Shown here: positions 1 to 7,838 of the stretch, one piece after another
How positions within the stretch are numbered: position 1 is the stretch's first letter
Layout of the letters: every line of letters begins with the position of its first letter
Source of the DNA: Tannerella sp.
Lineage (GTDB): Bacteria; Bacteroidota; Bacteroidia; Bacteroidales; Tannerellaceae
Direction: 5' to 3'
Length of the DNA stretch: 10,370 nucleotides
Assembly (NCBI GenBank): GCA_031260095.1
Contig: JAIRKN010000106.1
Location: 1-10,370, forward strand
Notes under the pieces: generated by a model
The model's input: only the letters and a program-made list of their open reading frames with translations
Told to the model about the DNA's origin: nothing
Databases searched by the model: none
Position numbers and translations under genes: made by a program

Positions 1-432
1 GAGATGGGCGGTTTGCTGGAGCGTTTCATTGCCGAACGTTTCGGCGAAAAACCAATGTTTTATCATGGCGGATGCAACGTCAAACAGCGCGAAGAAATGG
101 TTACCCGTTTTCAACACAGCCGCGCCGACAAACTTTTCGTCCTTTCGCTCAAAGCTGCCGGTACGGGTCTGAACCTCACCGCTGCATCGCATGTGATACA
201 TTACGACTTGTGGTGGAATCCCGCTGTCGAAAATCAGGCTACCGACCGCGCTTACCGTATCGGACAAAAGAAAAACGTGAGGGTACACCGCATGATTTGC
301 AAAAATACGTTTGAAGAACGTATCGACGAAATGATTCAAAATAAAAAACATCTTGCCGAAATGACCGTCGCTACCGGCGAAAATTGGATAGGCAAGCTGA
401 GTAACAAAGAACTGCGTGAGATATTCGGATAA
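1..432 (+). CDS. SNF2-family DEAD-box-like helicase, C-terminal fragment (5' end outside window)
   Basis: This is the last 143 or so codons of a SNF2/Rad54-type ATP-dependent DNA translocase; the reading frame is open to the left edge, so the ATG at 4 is internal and the N-terminal ATPase half is missing from the window. What remains is the second RecA-like lobe (helicase C). Visible motifs are motif V-like LSLKAAGTGLNLTAAS near residues 48-63 of the fragment, then HYDLWWNPAVE, then motif VI QATDRAYRIGQ with the arginine finger region, followed by the usual FEERIDEMIQNKK helix and the short tail ending in LREIFG. Family members bind and translocate along duplex DNA, in bacteria often linked to RNA polymerase recycling or DNA repair; which role applies here cannot be seen. 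A TAA stop at 430-432 precedes a hairpin. The family call is secure; the specific function is not. Confidence 0.93.
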   Translation, partial: EMGGLLERFIAERFGEKPMFYHGGCNVKQREEMVTRFQHSRADKLFVLSLKAAGTGLNLTAASHVIHYDLWWNPAVENQATDRAYRIGQKKNVRVHRMICKNTFEERIDEMIQNKKHLAEMTVATGENWIGKLSNKELREIFG

Positions 433-472
433 TATTATGATACGATTCCCACGCAAATAAGACATATATGGT

Positions 473-499
473 TTGCCGCAAGATTTTACTTGGCGGCAA
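473..499 (+). terminator. Hairpin after the helicase gene, possible weak terminator
   Basis: Bases 473-482 (TTGCCGCAAG) pair with 489-499 (CTTGGCGGCAA), giving a 10-bp stem with one bulged G and a six-base loop ATTTTA. It starts 40 bases after the helicase stop. The following sequence (TGTTTAAAAA) has only a short T stretch, so termination would be weak; it could instead be a leader structure for the next gene. It overlaps the TTG at 490 and the ATG at 499, which could otherwise be read as starts of the YfhO gene. Confidence 0.4.
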
Positions 500-519
500 T
501 GTTTAAAAATAATGTAGTT

Positions 520-2970
520 ATGAAAGAAATTTTAAAAAAAATCTTACCGCATATAGCGGCTATCGTACTGTTCTTCGTATTATCCGTCATATACTTTTAT
601 CCTGTGGCTTTCGAAGACAAAGCTTTATTTCAAGGCGATCTCAGTAATATGGTGGGCTGGGGAAAGGATCTGAAAGATTATCACAGGGAAACGGGAGATT
701 ATGCTTTCTGGTCTAATTCCATGTTCAGCGGAATGCCGGCAAATTATACCTATATGGCTCCTTTTTTTAATATATTCAATTATATCAGGACTATTTTCCG
801 CTTAAATCTACCCGGTGCTCACATTGGTATTCTTTTTATTTACATGTTTGGATTCTACATATTCCTGACTTCGCTCGGGTGCAAACCTCTTCTAAGTATT
901 GTCGGCGCAATCGCTTATGCCTTTACTTCGTATAATCTGATTATTATCGCAGTAGGGCATGTAAACAAAGGATTAGTGATGGCAACAATGGCTCCGATAC
1001 TTGGAGGAATCATACTATGTTATAGAAAAAAGTATCTGGTGGGAAGTTTCATTACACTTATATTTATGGGGATTCATGCTGCTTCAAGTCATCATCAGAT
1101 AAGTTATTATCTGTTATTAGTAATCATAATCCTGGCAATCGTTTATTTTATTTATGCCGTAAAGAAAAATACATTAAAAGAATACTTCAAATCCTCCGCT
1201 ATACTACTGGTTGCGGCATCTTTTGCCATAGCGCCGGAACTTGGAAATCTGATTTCAACTGCCGACTACTCCAAAGATACCATGCGGGGAGGATCGGAGC
1301 TTAAAAAAAATGAAGAGAAAAAGGGCGCTTCCGGTCTTGACATTGACTATGCTTTTGGATGGAGTTATGGAAAAGGCGAAACGATGAACCTTCTTATCCC
1401 CAATTTTTATGGAGCAAGTTCTCATTACAAGCTCGGCGAAGATTCCGAGTGTTATAAGGTATTACGCTCCACCGGGCAGGCGAAGCAATTTTGCCGGAAT
1501 GCACCTATGTATTGGGGAGAACAGCCTTTTACCGATGGCCCGGCATATATAGGCGCAATCGTTTGCTTTCTGTTTGCGATAGGAATTTTCATTGTAAAAG
1601 GGCCTGAGAAGTGGTGGTTATTAGGAGCTACCGTTTTTGCGATAGTACTTGCATGGGGGAAAAATTTTGAAATCGTAAATACATTCCTCTTTTATCATCT
1701 GCCGCTGTATAATAAATTCCGTGTCCCGGCAATGGCGCTAACAATAACGGAAGTGACGATGGCAACCATGGCCATATTAGCATTGAAAGAGATCTTTGAT
1801 AATAAAGGAAATCGAAAAATATACCTGAAACCGGTTTATCTTTCCGCGGGTATTACAGGCGGTCTCTGTCTTATTTTTGCCTTGTTCGGAAGTAGCCTGA
1901 TGAGTTTTTCCGGATTATCCGATGAGCCATACCGGAACTATCCCGGTTTGCTGGATGCAATTGTTGCTGATCGTAAAAGCCTGCTTTCTTCGGATTCATG
2001 GCGTTCTTTCTTTTTTATTGCAGCGGCGGCGGGTTTACTATGGTATTACATAAACAAGAAGTTTCAAACGACCTATCTGGTGGCAATTATAGGAATCCTT
2101 ATATTCATTGACTTGTGGAATGTGGATAAACGTTTTCTGAACGATGATAATTTTGTAGATAAAAAAAGGATTTCAGAAGTAATACCAACAGAGATTGATC
2201 AGGAAATCCTTAAAGACAAAGATCCAAACTACCGCGTACTTAATCTTACGACCAATACTTTTCAGGAATCCAAAACATCCTATTTCCACAAATCAATAGG
2301 AGGATACAGTCCTGTTAAATTAAGTCGTTATCAGGATATCATAGATAACTATTTTGCCGGAAACATTCATCCTCCTGTGATCAACATGCTTAATACAAAA
2401 TACATCATCTTTCCAACGCAACAAGGCCCTCAATTACAAAAGAATACGGCTGCATTGGGAAATGTATGGTTTGTAAACAATCTTCAATGGGTCAATTCGC
2501 CTAATGAAGAAATAGCCGCATTAAAGGATTTTGATCCGGCGCAAACAGCTTTCGTCGATAAAGAATGGCAAAGTAAGCTGGAAGAATGGGAAACGTTGCA
2601 ACATGCGGGTGACAGTACGGCATTTATCCGCTTGACGAATTATGCGAATCCGGGCAACCTGTTCTACGAAAGCAGCAGCGCCGTGCCGCATCTGGCCGTA
2701 TTCTCGGAAGTGTTTTATAAAACCTGGCGCGCATACATTGACGGCAAGGAAACTTCTCCCGTTCGCGTAAACTATATCTTACGGGGATTAAAAGTTCCGG
2801 CCGGCCAACATAAAATTGAGTTCAAATGCGTGGATGAAGTGTTCCTGCGAGGCGCAAAAATTTCAAAAATATCATCTATCATTGTAGGTATTGTTATTCT
2901 TTGTTTGTTAAGTTTTATGATTTGGAGCAGCCTGAAAAATAAGCCGGCCCTATCTGATAAAAGTATATGA
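520..2970 (+). CDS. YfhO-family multi-pass membrane protein (GT-C-like)
   Basis: A large integral inner-membrane protein of the YfhO family, 816 residues from the ATG at 520. Thirteen or fourteen hydrophobic segments are visible: the first at about residues 11-27, most of the rest between 95 and 535, and one last helix near 786-802. After helix 1 comes FQGDLSNM (Asp40), then the WSNSMFSGMP stretch; an acidic residue in the first outer loop is the usual catalytic position of GT-C glycosyltransferases. Residues from about 535 to 780 form a soluble, presumably periplasmic domain with NMLNTKYII and the closing FYKTWRAYIDGKE region typical of the family. YfhO in Bacillus is linked to lipoteichoic-acid glycosylation; the substrate in Bacteroidota is unknown, so a sugar-transfer role is inference. 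In-frame TTG at 490 and ATG at 499 would add ten or seven residues, but both lie in a hairpin; MKEILKKILPH at 520 looks like the natural N-terminus. The gene is visibly more A/T-rich than the synthetase gene at the right. Confidence 0.88.
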   Translation: MKEILKKILPHIAAIVLFFVLSVIYFYPVAFEDKALFQGDLSNMVGWGKDLKDYHRETGDYAFWSNSMFSGMPANYTYMAPFFNIFNYIRTIFRLNLPGAHIGILFIYMFGFYIFLTSLGCKPLLSIVGAIAYAFTSYNLIIIAVGHVNKGLVMATMAPILGGIILCYRKKYLVGSFITLIFMGIHAASSHHQISYYLLLVIIILAIVYFIYAVKKNTLKEYFKSSAILLVAASFAIAPELGNLISTADYSKDTMRGGSELKKNEEKKGASGLDIDYAFGWSYGKGETMNLLIPNFYGASSHYKLGEDSECYKVLRSTGQAKQFCRNAPMYWGEQPFTDGPAYIGAIVCFLFAIGIFIVKGPEKWWLLGATVFAIVLAWGKNFEIVNTFLFYHLPLYNKFRVPAMALTITEVTMATMAILALKEIFDNKGNRKIYLKPVYLSAGITGGLCLIFALFGSSLMSFSGLSDEPYRNYPGLLDAIVADRKSLLSSDSWRSFFFIAAAAGLLWYYINKKFQTTYLVAIIGILIFIDLWNVDKRFLNDDNFVDKKRISEVIPTEIDQEILKDKDPNYRVLNLTTNTFQESKTSYFHKSIGGYSPVKLSRYQDIIDNYFAGNIHPPVINMLNTKYIIFPTQQGPQLQKNTAALGNVWFVNNLQWVNSPNEEIAALKDFDPAQTAFVDKEWQSKLEEWETLQHAGDSTAFIRLTNYANPGNLFYESSSAVPHLAVFSEVFYKTWRAYIDGKETSPVRVNYILRGLKVPAGQHKIEFKCVDEVFLRGAKISKISSIIVGIVILCLLSFMIWSSLKNKPALSDKSI

Positions 2971-3009
2971 AAAGAAGTCTACACTCAAATAATTTGTTAG
3001 TTTCGTGCA

Positions 3010-3051
3010 GAAGTTTTCTGCTTGCAAGCGGAAGTTTTGCGCTTGCAAGCG
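3010..3051. repeat. Two-copy 21-base tandem repeat with palindromic cores
   Basis: Two adjacent 21-base units, 3010-3030 and 3031-3051, share GAAGTTTT at the start and GCTTGCAAGCG at the end; they differ only in the two bases between (CT versus GC). The core GCTTGCAAGC is a perfect 10-base palindrome, extended to 12 bases (CGCTTGCAAGCG, 3040-3051) in the second unit. The repeat sits in the gap between two convergent genes and may belong to a dispersed intergenic repeat family, which cannot be judged from one copy. Confidence 0.75.
3020..3050. terminator. 11-bp hairpin between convergent genes, possible bidirectional terminator
   Basis: Bases 3020-3030 (GCTTGCAAGCG) pair perfectly with 3040-3050 (CGCTTGCAAGC) around a nine-base loop. 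A competing small hairpin lies just upstream: GCAGAA at 3007-3012 with TTCTGC at 3016-3021. The position, 50 bases after the YfhO stop and 28 bases beyond the tricorn stop read from the other side, suits a shared terminator. Neither strand has a clear run of T directly after the stem, so classic intrinsic termination is not assured. Confidence 0.5.
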
Positions 3052-3077
3052 AAACAAAAGAACTTTTAACGGAATCG

Positions 3078-6000
3078 TCATTTATTCCACACGCGCGGTG
3101 CGGGAGTTTTGGGTAACGGCTTTCGGTTTTTTAGTTCTTTCATCACCTCTTCGATAGCCCGGTCCAACTGCTCATCTTCCCCATTCCATTCCTTTACCGG
3201 ATCGTTATCCACCTGTATATCCGGATCTACTCCGTGATTTTCGATGATCCATTCACCTTCCATGCTATAACTTGTGAAAAACGGTACACGTATATCCGTT
3301 CCGTCAATGAAAGGAAGCGAACCGCTTATGCCGACGATTCCTCCCCAGGTGCGCGTCCCTATCAGTTTTCCTAAACCAAGAGCACGGAAACCCCAGGGAA
3401 ACAGGTCGCCGTCCGAAGCCGAGTATTTATTGATAAGGCAAACCTTTGGACCTACCTGCACGGCGTCGGGAATCGTACCGTTACGGGTACTCCCGCGATA
3501 CATCGTCATACGGTAAGGCTCACGGGCCAGACGTTCGAGGATCATTGGAGAAACATTGCCGCCTCCGTTAGCACGGTCGTCGATAATCAACCCTTCCTTG
3601 TCAAGCTGCGGATAAAAATAACGCGCAAATTCATTCAGACCTTCCACTCCCATATCCGGGATATAAATATACCCGATTTTACCATTTGAAGCTTTATCTA
3701 CTTTTTCGATATTATTTTGAATCCATTGGTAATGAAGCAATGAATACTCTTCTTCGAGCGGACGGATCACCACCTTACGCGCCCCATTTAAGGAAGCGGA
3801 ACTATTCAGGGAAAGTTCCGTCGGGACATTTGCTTTACCCACAAGCAATGAATATAAGTCCTTCACACTATTTGCCGGTATGCCGTCGACGGCAACAATA
3901 TAATCTCCGGCTTTTGCTTCAACCCCCGGTTCCGTCAACGGCGAGCGCAAAGAGGGACTCCAGGTTTCCCCCTTGTAGATCTTATCCAGCCGGAAAAAAC
4001 CGCTTTCATCACGTGATACCGCTGCTCCCAACAGGCCGGTACGAATACGTTCCGGGCGATCCGTCTCACCGGTTGTTACGTAAGCATGTCCGCAATTCAG
4101 TTCGCCGATCATTTCTCCGATCACATAATTCAGGTCGAGACGGTTTTTGATAAAAGGAACCAGTACGGCATACTTCTCCTTCATTGCTTTCCAATCTACC
4201 CCATGCATATTCTCCACATAAAACCCGTCGCGGAAAGCGCGCCATGCCTCGTCAAAGATCTGCGCCCATTCTTTCGGATAGTCCGTCGTAATTTTCATAT
4301 CCGAAAGATGAACGGCCTTGTCAAGGGATACTTTCCCGACAGGAATATCTGTTACATACACCTGTCCTCCTTTAAAAAAACCGGCCTTTTTGCCTCCCGG
4401 TTCCACCCACATTTGTGCGCCGTCGGCCACTGATTCTTCTTTCTTTTTATCAAGATCATAAACAAACGTAGAGCCACTGCGGTTATAATACACTTTATCT
4501 CCGGCCGCATAAAAGTTGCCGTAATGACCCGGCGTCAGGGGAAGTTTGACGATACGGCCGGAAAGTTCATCCGTATCAATCACCATATCCTTAGCAGACG
4601 GATCCTCCTTTTTGTCGTCTTTCTTATCCTCTTCTACTTTTACTTCCACTTTCTTAATATCCGCTCCGTCGTCTTTCTGGATAAACGGCGACGGGGTATC
4701 TTTTTTCAGCAAAGCGAGGTAAACGCCATTCTCATTCCGGTATACATGATTCCATTCTTTCGAGCCATAGACCGGATTAAAATCGCGGGACGAACTAAAG
4801 ACCAAATATTTGCCGTCGGAACTAAACACAGGAGAACCGGAGTTATACCAGCGATCCGTCACGGGATACTCTTTCTTTTCCGGCAGATTATACACATATA
4901 CGATCGAAAAATCATTCGACGCATCACGTGTATAGGTAAGCCATTTGCTGTCGGGCGAGAATGTCACTCCACGCGGGGCGCCGACAGGATCTTGCAGAAC
5001 GACCGTCTTATTTTTATTCAATATATTCAAAAGAATCACCCTGTTTTTACGGTCGGTATAGACGATATAATGACTGTTCGGGCTCCATTGGAAATCGCGG
5101 ATATAGGTGTCATTATTTTTCGTCAGTGCAATCGCTTCGCCACCTTCGGCCGGTTGTATATAAAGTTCCGTTTCGCCGGAAACATCCGAGATATATGCAA
5201 TATGTTTCCCGTCGGGCGACCATGTCGCGGAACGTTCGTGAACACCGGGGGTACGCGTCATATTCTTTGTCACCCCCTGTTCGGCCGGCAGGTTAAAAAG
5301 CTCGCCGCGCGCGGTAACGACCACCCGTTTGCCGTCCGGCGAAAGGCTGGCTGCTGACAGATATTTACCCCCGTCTTTTATTTCACTCCGCGCATATACA
5401 TGATCTGAAGTAAGCGTAATATTCACTTTTTCCGCTTTTTTTGCGGCAGGATCTAATTTATAAATATAGCCTCCATTCTCAAAAACGATTTGCTTTCCGT
5501 TCGTGCTTGGAAATTTCACATCGTAATCTTTGAAGTCCGTGACCTTTGCCGTTTCTTTTGTAACGGTATGATAAACGAAGACATTCATCGTGCGGTCGCG
5601 ATCGGAAAGAAAATAAATCTCATCATCAATCCACATCGGGAAAATATCCTGCGCGTCGTTATTGGTTATATTTTCAACACTTTTCTTATCCGCATCATAG
5701 ATCCACACATCATCCGCCATTCCTCCTTTGTAATACTTCCAGGTACGAAACTCACGCATTACCCGGTTGTATGCCAGTTTTTTCCCGTCGGGCGAATAAC
5801 TGCAAAAGCCGCCTTCCGGCAGGGGAATCACCTCGGAAAGTCCCCCTTCTCTGCCGGCTACGTATAGCTTTCCGGTAAATCCGCCACCGATACGGTTACG
5901 GTAAACTATTCCGTTCCCATCCGTTGTCCAACATATAACAATATTATTTGGCCCCATACGATCGCCAAGGTCATCCCGTTGGTTTGTTGCGGTATACGTC

Positions 6001-6308
6001 AGCCGTAAAGGTTCGCCTCCTTCGGCAGGAATTGAATAAACTTCCGTGTTCCCGTCATAATGACCGGTAAAGGCGATCGTTCTGCCGTCCGGCGAAAAAC
6101 GGGGAAACATTTCATATCCCACATGCGAAGTAAGGCGCTTCGCTTCGCCTCCGTTTAGCGGCGCCTTATACAAATCGCCGGCATACGTAAACACGATCTC
6201 GGAACCGTTCGTCGACGGAAAACGCAATAAACGGGCCTCTTCCGCATTCCCTGTTACAACGGCAAAAGCCATACATAACATACCGTATAAAAAAACTCTT
6301 TTATTCAT
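3078..6308 (-). CDS. Secreted tricorn protease homologue (S41 family, beta-propeller and PDZ)
   Basis: A 1076-residue peptidase homologous to archaeal tricorn, which cleaves oligopeptides. An Sec signal peptide is seen: NKR, a hydrophobic core at about 5-18, and a likely cut after GNA (22/23), with no lipobox, so it should act in the periplasm or outside. Propeller repeats follow, marked by FSPDG near 72, YSPDG near 170, LSPDG near 323, WSPDG near 365, WSPN near 409, FSPDS near 451 and FSSDG near 496. A lysine/aspartate/glutamate-rich linker spans about 552-570. Then come the core with His741 (NCGHAYV), a PDZ domain at about 757-852, the ANGGG loop at 913-917, nucleophile Ser965 in SASDGD, and Glu1023 in IENHGVDPD. 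These match tricorn's Ser-His-Glu machinery, but tricorn's Ser before the His is Gly740 here. Full length for the family. It starts 11 bases after the preceding gene, so it is probably co-transcribed with nadA. Confidence 0.93.
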   Translation of the reverse strand: MNKRVFLYGMLCMAFAVVTGNAEEARLLRFPSTNGSEIVFTYAGDLYKAPLNGGEAKRLTSHVGYEMFPRFSPDGRTIAFTGHYDGNTEVYSIPAEGGEPLRLTYTATNQRDDLGDRMGPNNIVICWTTDGNGIVYRNRIGGGFTGKLYVAGREGGLSEVIPLPEGGFCSYSPDGKKLAYNRVMREFRTWKYYKGGMADDVWIYDADKKSVENITNNDAQDIFPMWIDDEIYFLSDRDRTMNVFVYHTVTKETAKVTDFKDYDVKFPSTNGKQIVFENGGYIYKLDPAAKKAEKVNITLTSDHVYARSEIKDGGKYLSAASLSPDGKRVVVTARGELFNLPAEQGVTKNMTRTPGVHERSATWSPDGKHIAYISDVSGETELYIQPAEGGEAIALTKNNDTYIRDFQWSPNSHYIVYTDRKNRVILLNILNKNKTVVLQDPVGAPRGVTFSPDSKWLTYTRDASNDFSIVYVYNLPEKKEYPVTDRWYNSGSPVFSSDGKYLVFSSSRDFNPVYGSKEWNHVYRNENGVYLALLKKDTPSPFIQKDDGADIKKVEVKVEEDKKDDKKEDPSAKDMVIDTDELSGRIVKLPLTPGHYGNFYAAGDKVYYNRSGSTFVYDLDKKKEESVADGAQMWVEPGGKKAGFFKGGQVYVTDIPVGKVSLDKAVHLSDMKITTDYPKEWAQIFDEAWRAFRDGFYVENMHGVDWKAMKEKYAVLVPFIKNRLDLNYVIGEMIGELNCGHAYVTTGETDRPERIRTGLLGAAVSRDESGFFRLDKIYKGETWSPSLRSPLTEPGVEAKAGDYIVAVDGIPANSVKDLYSLLVGKANVPTELSLNSSASLNGARKVVIRPLEEEYSLLHYQWIQNNIEKVDKASNGKIGYIYIPDMGVEGLNEFARYFYPQLDKEGLIIDDRANGGGNVSPMILERLAREPYRMTMYRGSTRNGTIPDAVQVGPKVCLINKYSASDGDLFPWGFRALGLGKLIGTRTWGGIVGISGSLPFIDGTDIRVPFFTSYSMEGEWIIENHGVDPDIQVDNDPVKEWNGEDEQLDRAIEEVMKELKNRKPLPKTPAPRVWNK

Positions 6309-6319
6309 ACTTTTATATT

Positions 6320-6745
6320 TTAATTTATTTCAAACTCCGTCAGGATCTTCTCTATATCCATCATTTTCCGGCTGCGCTCCCAAGAGAACGTCCGGCTGTT
6401 CCGATCCAGATAACCGAACAGATACAATGATTTTTCAAGAAGCATGTATTTATCAGGGAGACTCGTCCTGATAAGCCCGTCCTGATATAACAGTTCGGAC
6501 AGCATCTGTACTCTGCCCAGCGTATCCCGTTCGCTTCGTCCCTCCTTTTTCAGATCATCCAGTATCCGTTCCTTTTCCGTATCATAAAAATGAGATGACG
6601 GACGGCGGAAAAACTGTTTATATACTTCATCGAAACGTTCCTGTATGCGTGAGGTATCCGGATCTTCAACGTTGATCCGGATCAATTTTGCAATCGCATC
6701 AAAAAACTCCTGCAAAATACGCATTATAAAATCACGTTCTATCAT
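6320..6745 (-). CDS. Small hypothetical helical protein between nadA and the tricorn homologue
   Basis: I do not recognise a function. From the ATG at 6745 the protein has 141 residues, with no signal peptide or membrane segment, and is rich in charged residues and probable amphipathic helices (MIERDFIMRILQEFFDAIAK at the start; several Lys/Arg/Asp/Glu-rich stretches after it). It is likely cytosolic. The N-terminal pattern reminds me of the uncharacterised DUF6483 group, but this is from memory and weak. An upstream in-frame ATG at 6814 would overlap the end of nadA by 62 bases and add an unconvincing 23 residues; 6745 lies 7 bases after the nadA stop and fits tight operon spacing. A third choice is the ATG at 6724. 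The stop at 6320-6322 is 11 bases before the tricorn start, so the gene sits in the middle of a three-gene leftward cluster. Confidence 0.75.
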   Translation of the reverse strand: MIERDFIMRILQEFFDAIAKLIRINVEDPDTSRIQERFDEVYKQFFRRPSSHFYDTEKERILDDLKKEGRSERDTLGRVQMLSELLYQDGLIRTSLPDKYMLLEKSLYLFGYLDRNSRTFSWERSRKMMDIEKILTEFEIN

Positions 6746-6752
6746 TTGTCGC

Positions 6753-7673
6753 TTATGAAAGTTCCAGCATACGAAGAATCGGCTGAACGGCACGTTCACG
6801 TATTTCGGGATCAACCGAGATCTCCGGCTTTTCGTCGCGCAGGCATTTGTATAGCTTTTCCATTGTATTTAGGCGCATAAAATTACATTCGTTACAGGCG
6901 CATGTACTGTCATTCGGCGGAGCGGGAATAAATAATTTCTGCGGATTCTGCCGGCGCATTTTATGAATTATTCCGCTTTCCGTTGTTACGATAAACTGTG
7001 TTTTGGGGGATTCGTCCGTGTAGCGCAGCAGGGCCGCCGTCGAACCGATAAAATCAGCGATAGTCAGGACGGGCTGTTTACACTCAGGATGCGCAATCAC
7101 TTCCGCGTCGGGATATTCTTTTTTAAGCGCCACGATCTTTTCCGCCGAAAACTGTTCATGTACATGACAAGCGCCGTCCCATAGCAGCATCTGCCGTCCG
7201 GTAATACTATTGATATAATTACCCAGATTACGGTCGGGGCCAAAAATCAGCCGGGCCTCTTTGGGGAACGAATCGACAATTTTACGGACATTCGTCGACG
7301 TAACCACTACATCCGTCAACGCTTTCACTGCCGCCGTTGTATTTACATACGAGATCACCTGATATCCGGGATGCGCTTTGACAAATTTTTCAAATTCACC
7401 GGCCGGACAACTGTCGGCTAACGAACATCCGGCGTTCCGGTCAGGGATGAGTACTTTTTTGTCCGGAGAAAGTATTTTTGCCGTTTCACCCATAAAATGC
7501 ACGCCGCACAGTACAATTATATCTGCCGTTGTTTTTGCCGCCCATTGCGCCAACGCCAGGCTATCTCCTACATAATCCGCAATATCCTGAACATCTCCCG
7601 TCTGATAATAATGAGCCATGATGATTGCGTTTTTCTCTTTACGCATACGGTTTATTTCTGCCTTCCAATCCAT
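6753..7673 (-). CDS. nadA: Quinolinate synthase A
   Basis: NadA condenses iminoaspartate with dihydroxyacetone phosphate to quinolinate, the second step of de novo NAD synthesis, using an oxygen-sensitive 4Fe-4S cluster in the cytosol. The protein has 306 residues, the usual length of the short NadA type. Visible family marks are AHYYQ at 20-24, GDSLALAQ at 36-43, NAGCSLAD with Cys83, WDGACHVHEQ with Cys169, HPEC at 195-198, TTESGI at 230-235 and CACNEC at 258-263. Cys83, Cys169 and one cysteine of the last motif (probably Cys263) are the expected cluster ligands; the fourth iron is left free for substrate. The three-fold internal repeat of the family is not obvious by eye. It is the first gene of the leftward cluster, with its own promoter upstream; nadB and nadC are not in the window. 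Confidence 0.97.
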   Translation of the reverse strand: MDWKAEINRMRKEKNAIIMAHYYQTGDVQDIADYVGDSLALAQWAAKTTADIIVLCGVHFMGETAKILSPDKKVLIPDRNAGCSLADSCPAGEFEKFVKAHPGYQVISYVNTTAAVKALTDVVVTSTNVRKIVDSFPKEARLIFGPDRNLGNYINSITGRQMLLWDGACHVHEQFSAEKIVALKKEYPDAEVIAHPECKQPVLTIADFIGSTAALLRYTDESPKTQFIVTTESGIIHKMRRQNPQKLFIPAPPNDSTCACNECNFMRLNTMEKLYKCLRDEKPEISVDPEIRERAVQPILRMLELS

Positions 7674-7705
7674 CCTTTTTCAAGTTATATAACGATACAA
7701 AGATA

Positions 7706-7736
7706 CAAATATAGTACAAGCCGAAAGGAATACAAA
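7706..7736 (-). promoter_or_regulatory. Bacteroidota-type promoter for nadA and the genes after it
   Basis: Read on the minus strand, TTTG (7733-7736) is followed after exactly 19 bases by TATATTTG (7706-7713), matching the primary sigma consensus of Bacteroides-type bacteria (TTTG, 19-21 bases, TAnnTTTG). Transcription would begin near 7700, about 25 bases before the nadA start. A second TAnnTTTG, TATCTTTG at 7698-7705, directly adjoins the first and could serve as an alternative -7 box. Confidence 0.7.
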
Positions 7737-7777
7737 ATAAAAATCAAACCGGCGAAACAAATCATTAACCAAATCCG

Positions 7778-7808
7778 CTTGTTATATTAAAAAAAACAAT
7801 TACTTTTG
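7778..7808 (+). promoter_or_regulatory. Bacteroidota-type promoter for the regulator and acyl-CoA synthetase pair
   Basis: TTG at 7779-7781 and TACTTTTG at 7801-7808 are separated by 19 bases, fitting the TTTG/TAnnTTTG consensus apart from one base of the upstream box. The predicted transcript start is about 7813-7816, leaving a leader of roughly 25 A-rich bases before the ATG at 7839. The position rules out the TTG at 7806, inside the -7 box, as a translation start. Confidence 0.65.
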
Positions 7809-7818
7809 CCGAAAAATA

Positions 7819-7828
7819 ACAAATTTGT
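7819..7828. promoter_or_regulatory. 10-base palindrome in the regulator leader, candidate operator
   Basis: ACAAATTTGT is a perfect inverted repeat a few bases downstream of the predicted transcript start and 10 bases before the regulator's ATG. A self-repressing XRE-type protein often binds such a site, but A/T-rich palindromes of this length also occur by chance, and only one copy is seen. Binding is inference. Confidence 0.3.
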
Positions 7829-7838
7829 AAGCAAAAAA

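Noticed and set aside
3010-3051. Start of a CRISPR array
   Set aside because: Only two adjacent units with no unique spacers between them and no cas genes in the window.
3686-4433. Further plus-strand open frames (154 and 115 codons) opposite the tricorn catalytic region
   Set aside because: They mutually overlap and lie antisense to conserved catalytic motifs; no protein features or suitable start regions.
4524-5357. A 277-codon open frame on the plus strand opposite the tricorn gene
   Set aside because: It is fully antisense to a gene with complete domains and motifs; its composition is arginine/isoleucine/phenylalanine-heavy, as expected for a mirror frame, and no family is recognisable.
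6746-6814. Upstream extension of the small hypothetical gene into nadA
   Set aside because: It would overlap the conserved nadA end by 62 bases; the ATG at 6745 gives normal operon spacing and a more plausible N-terminus.
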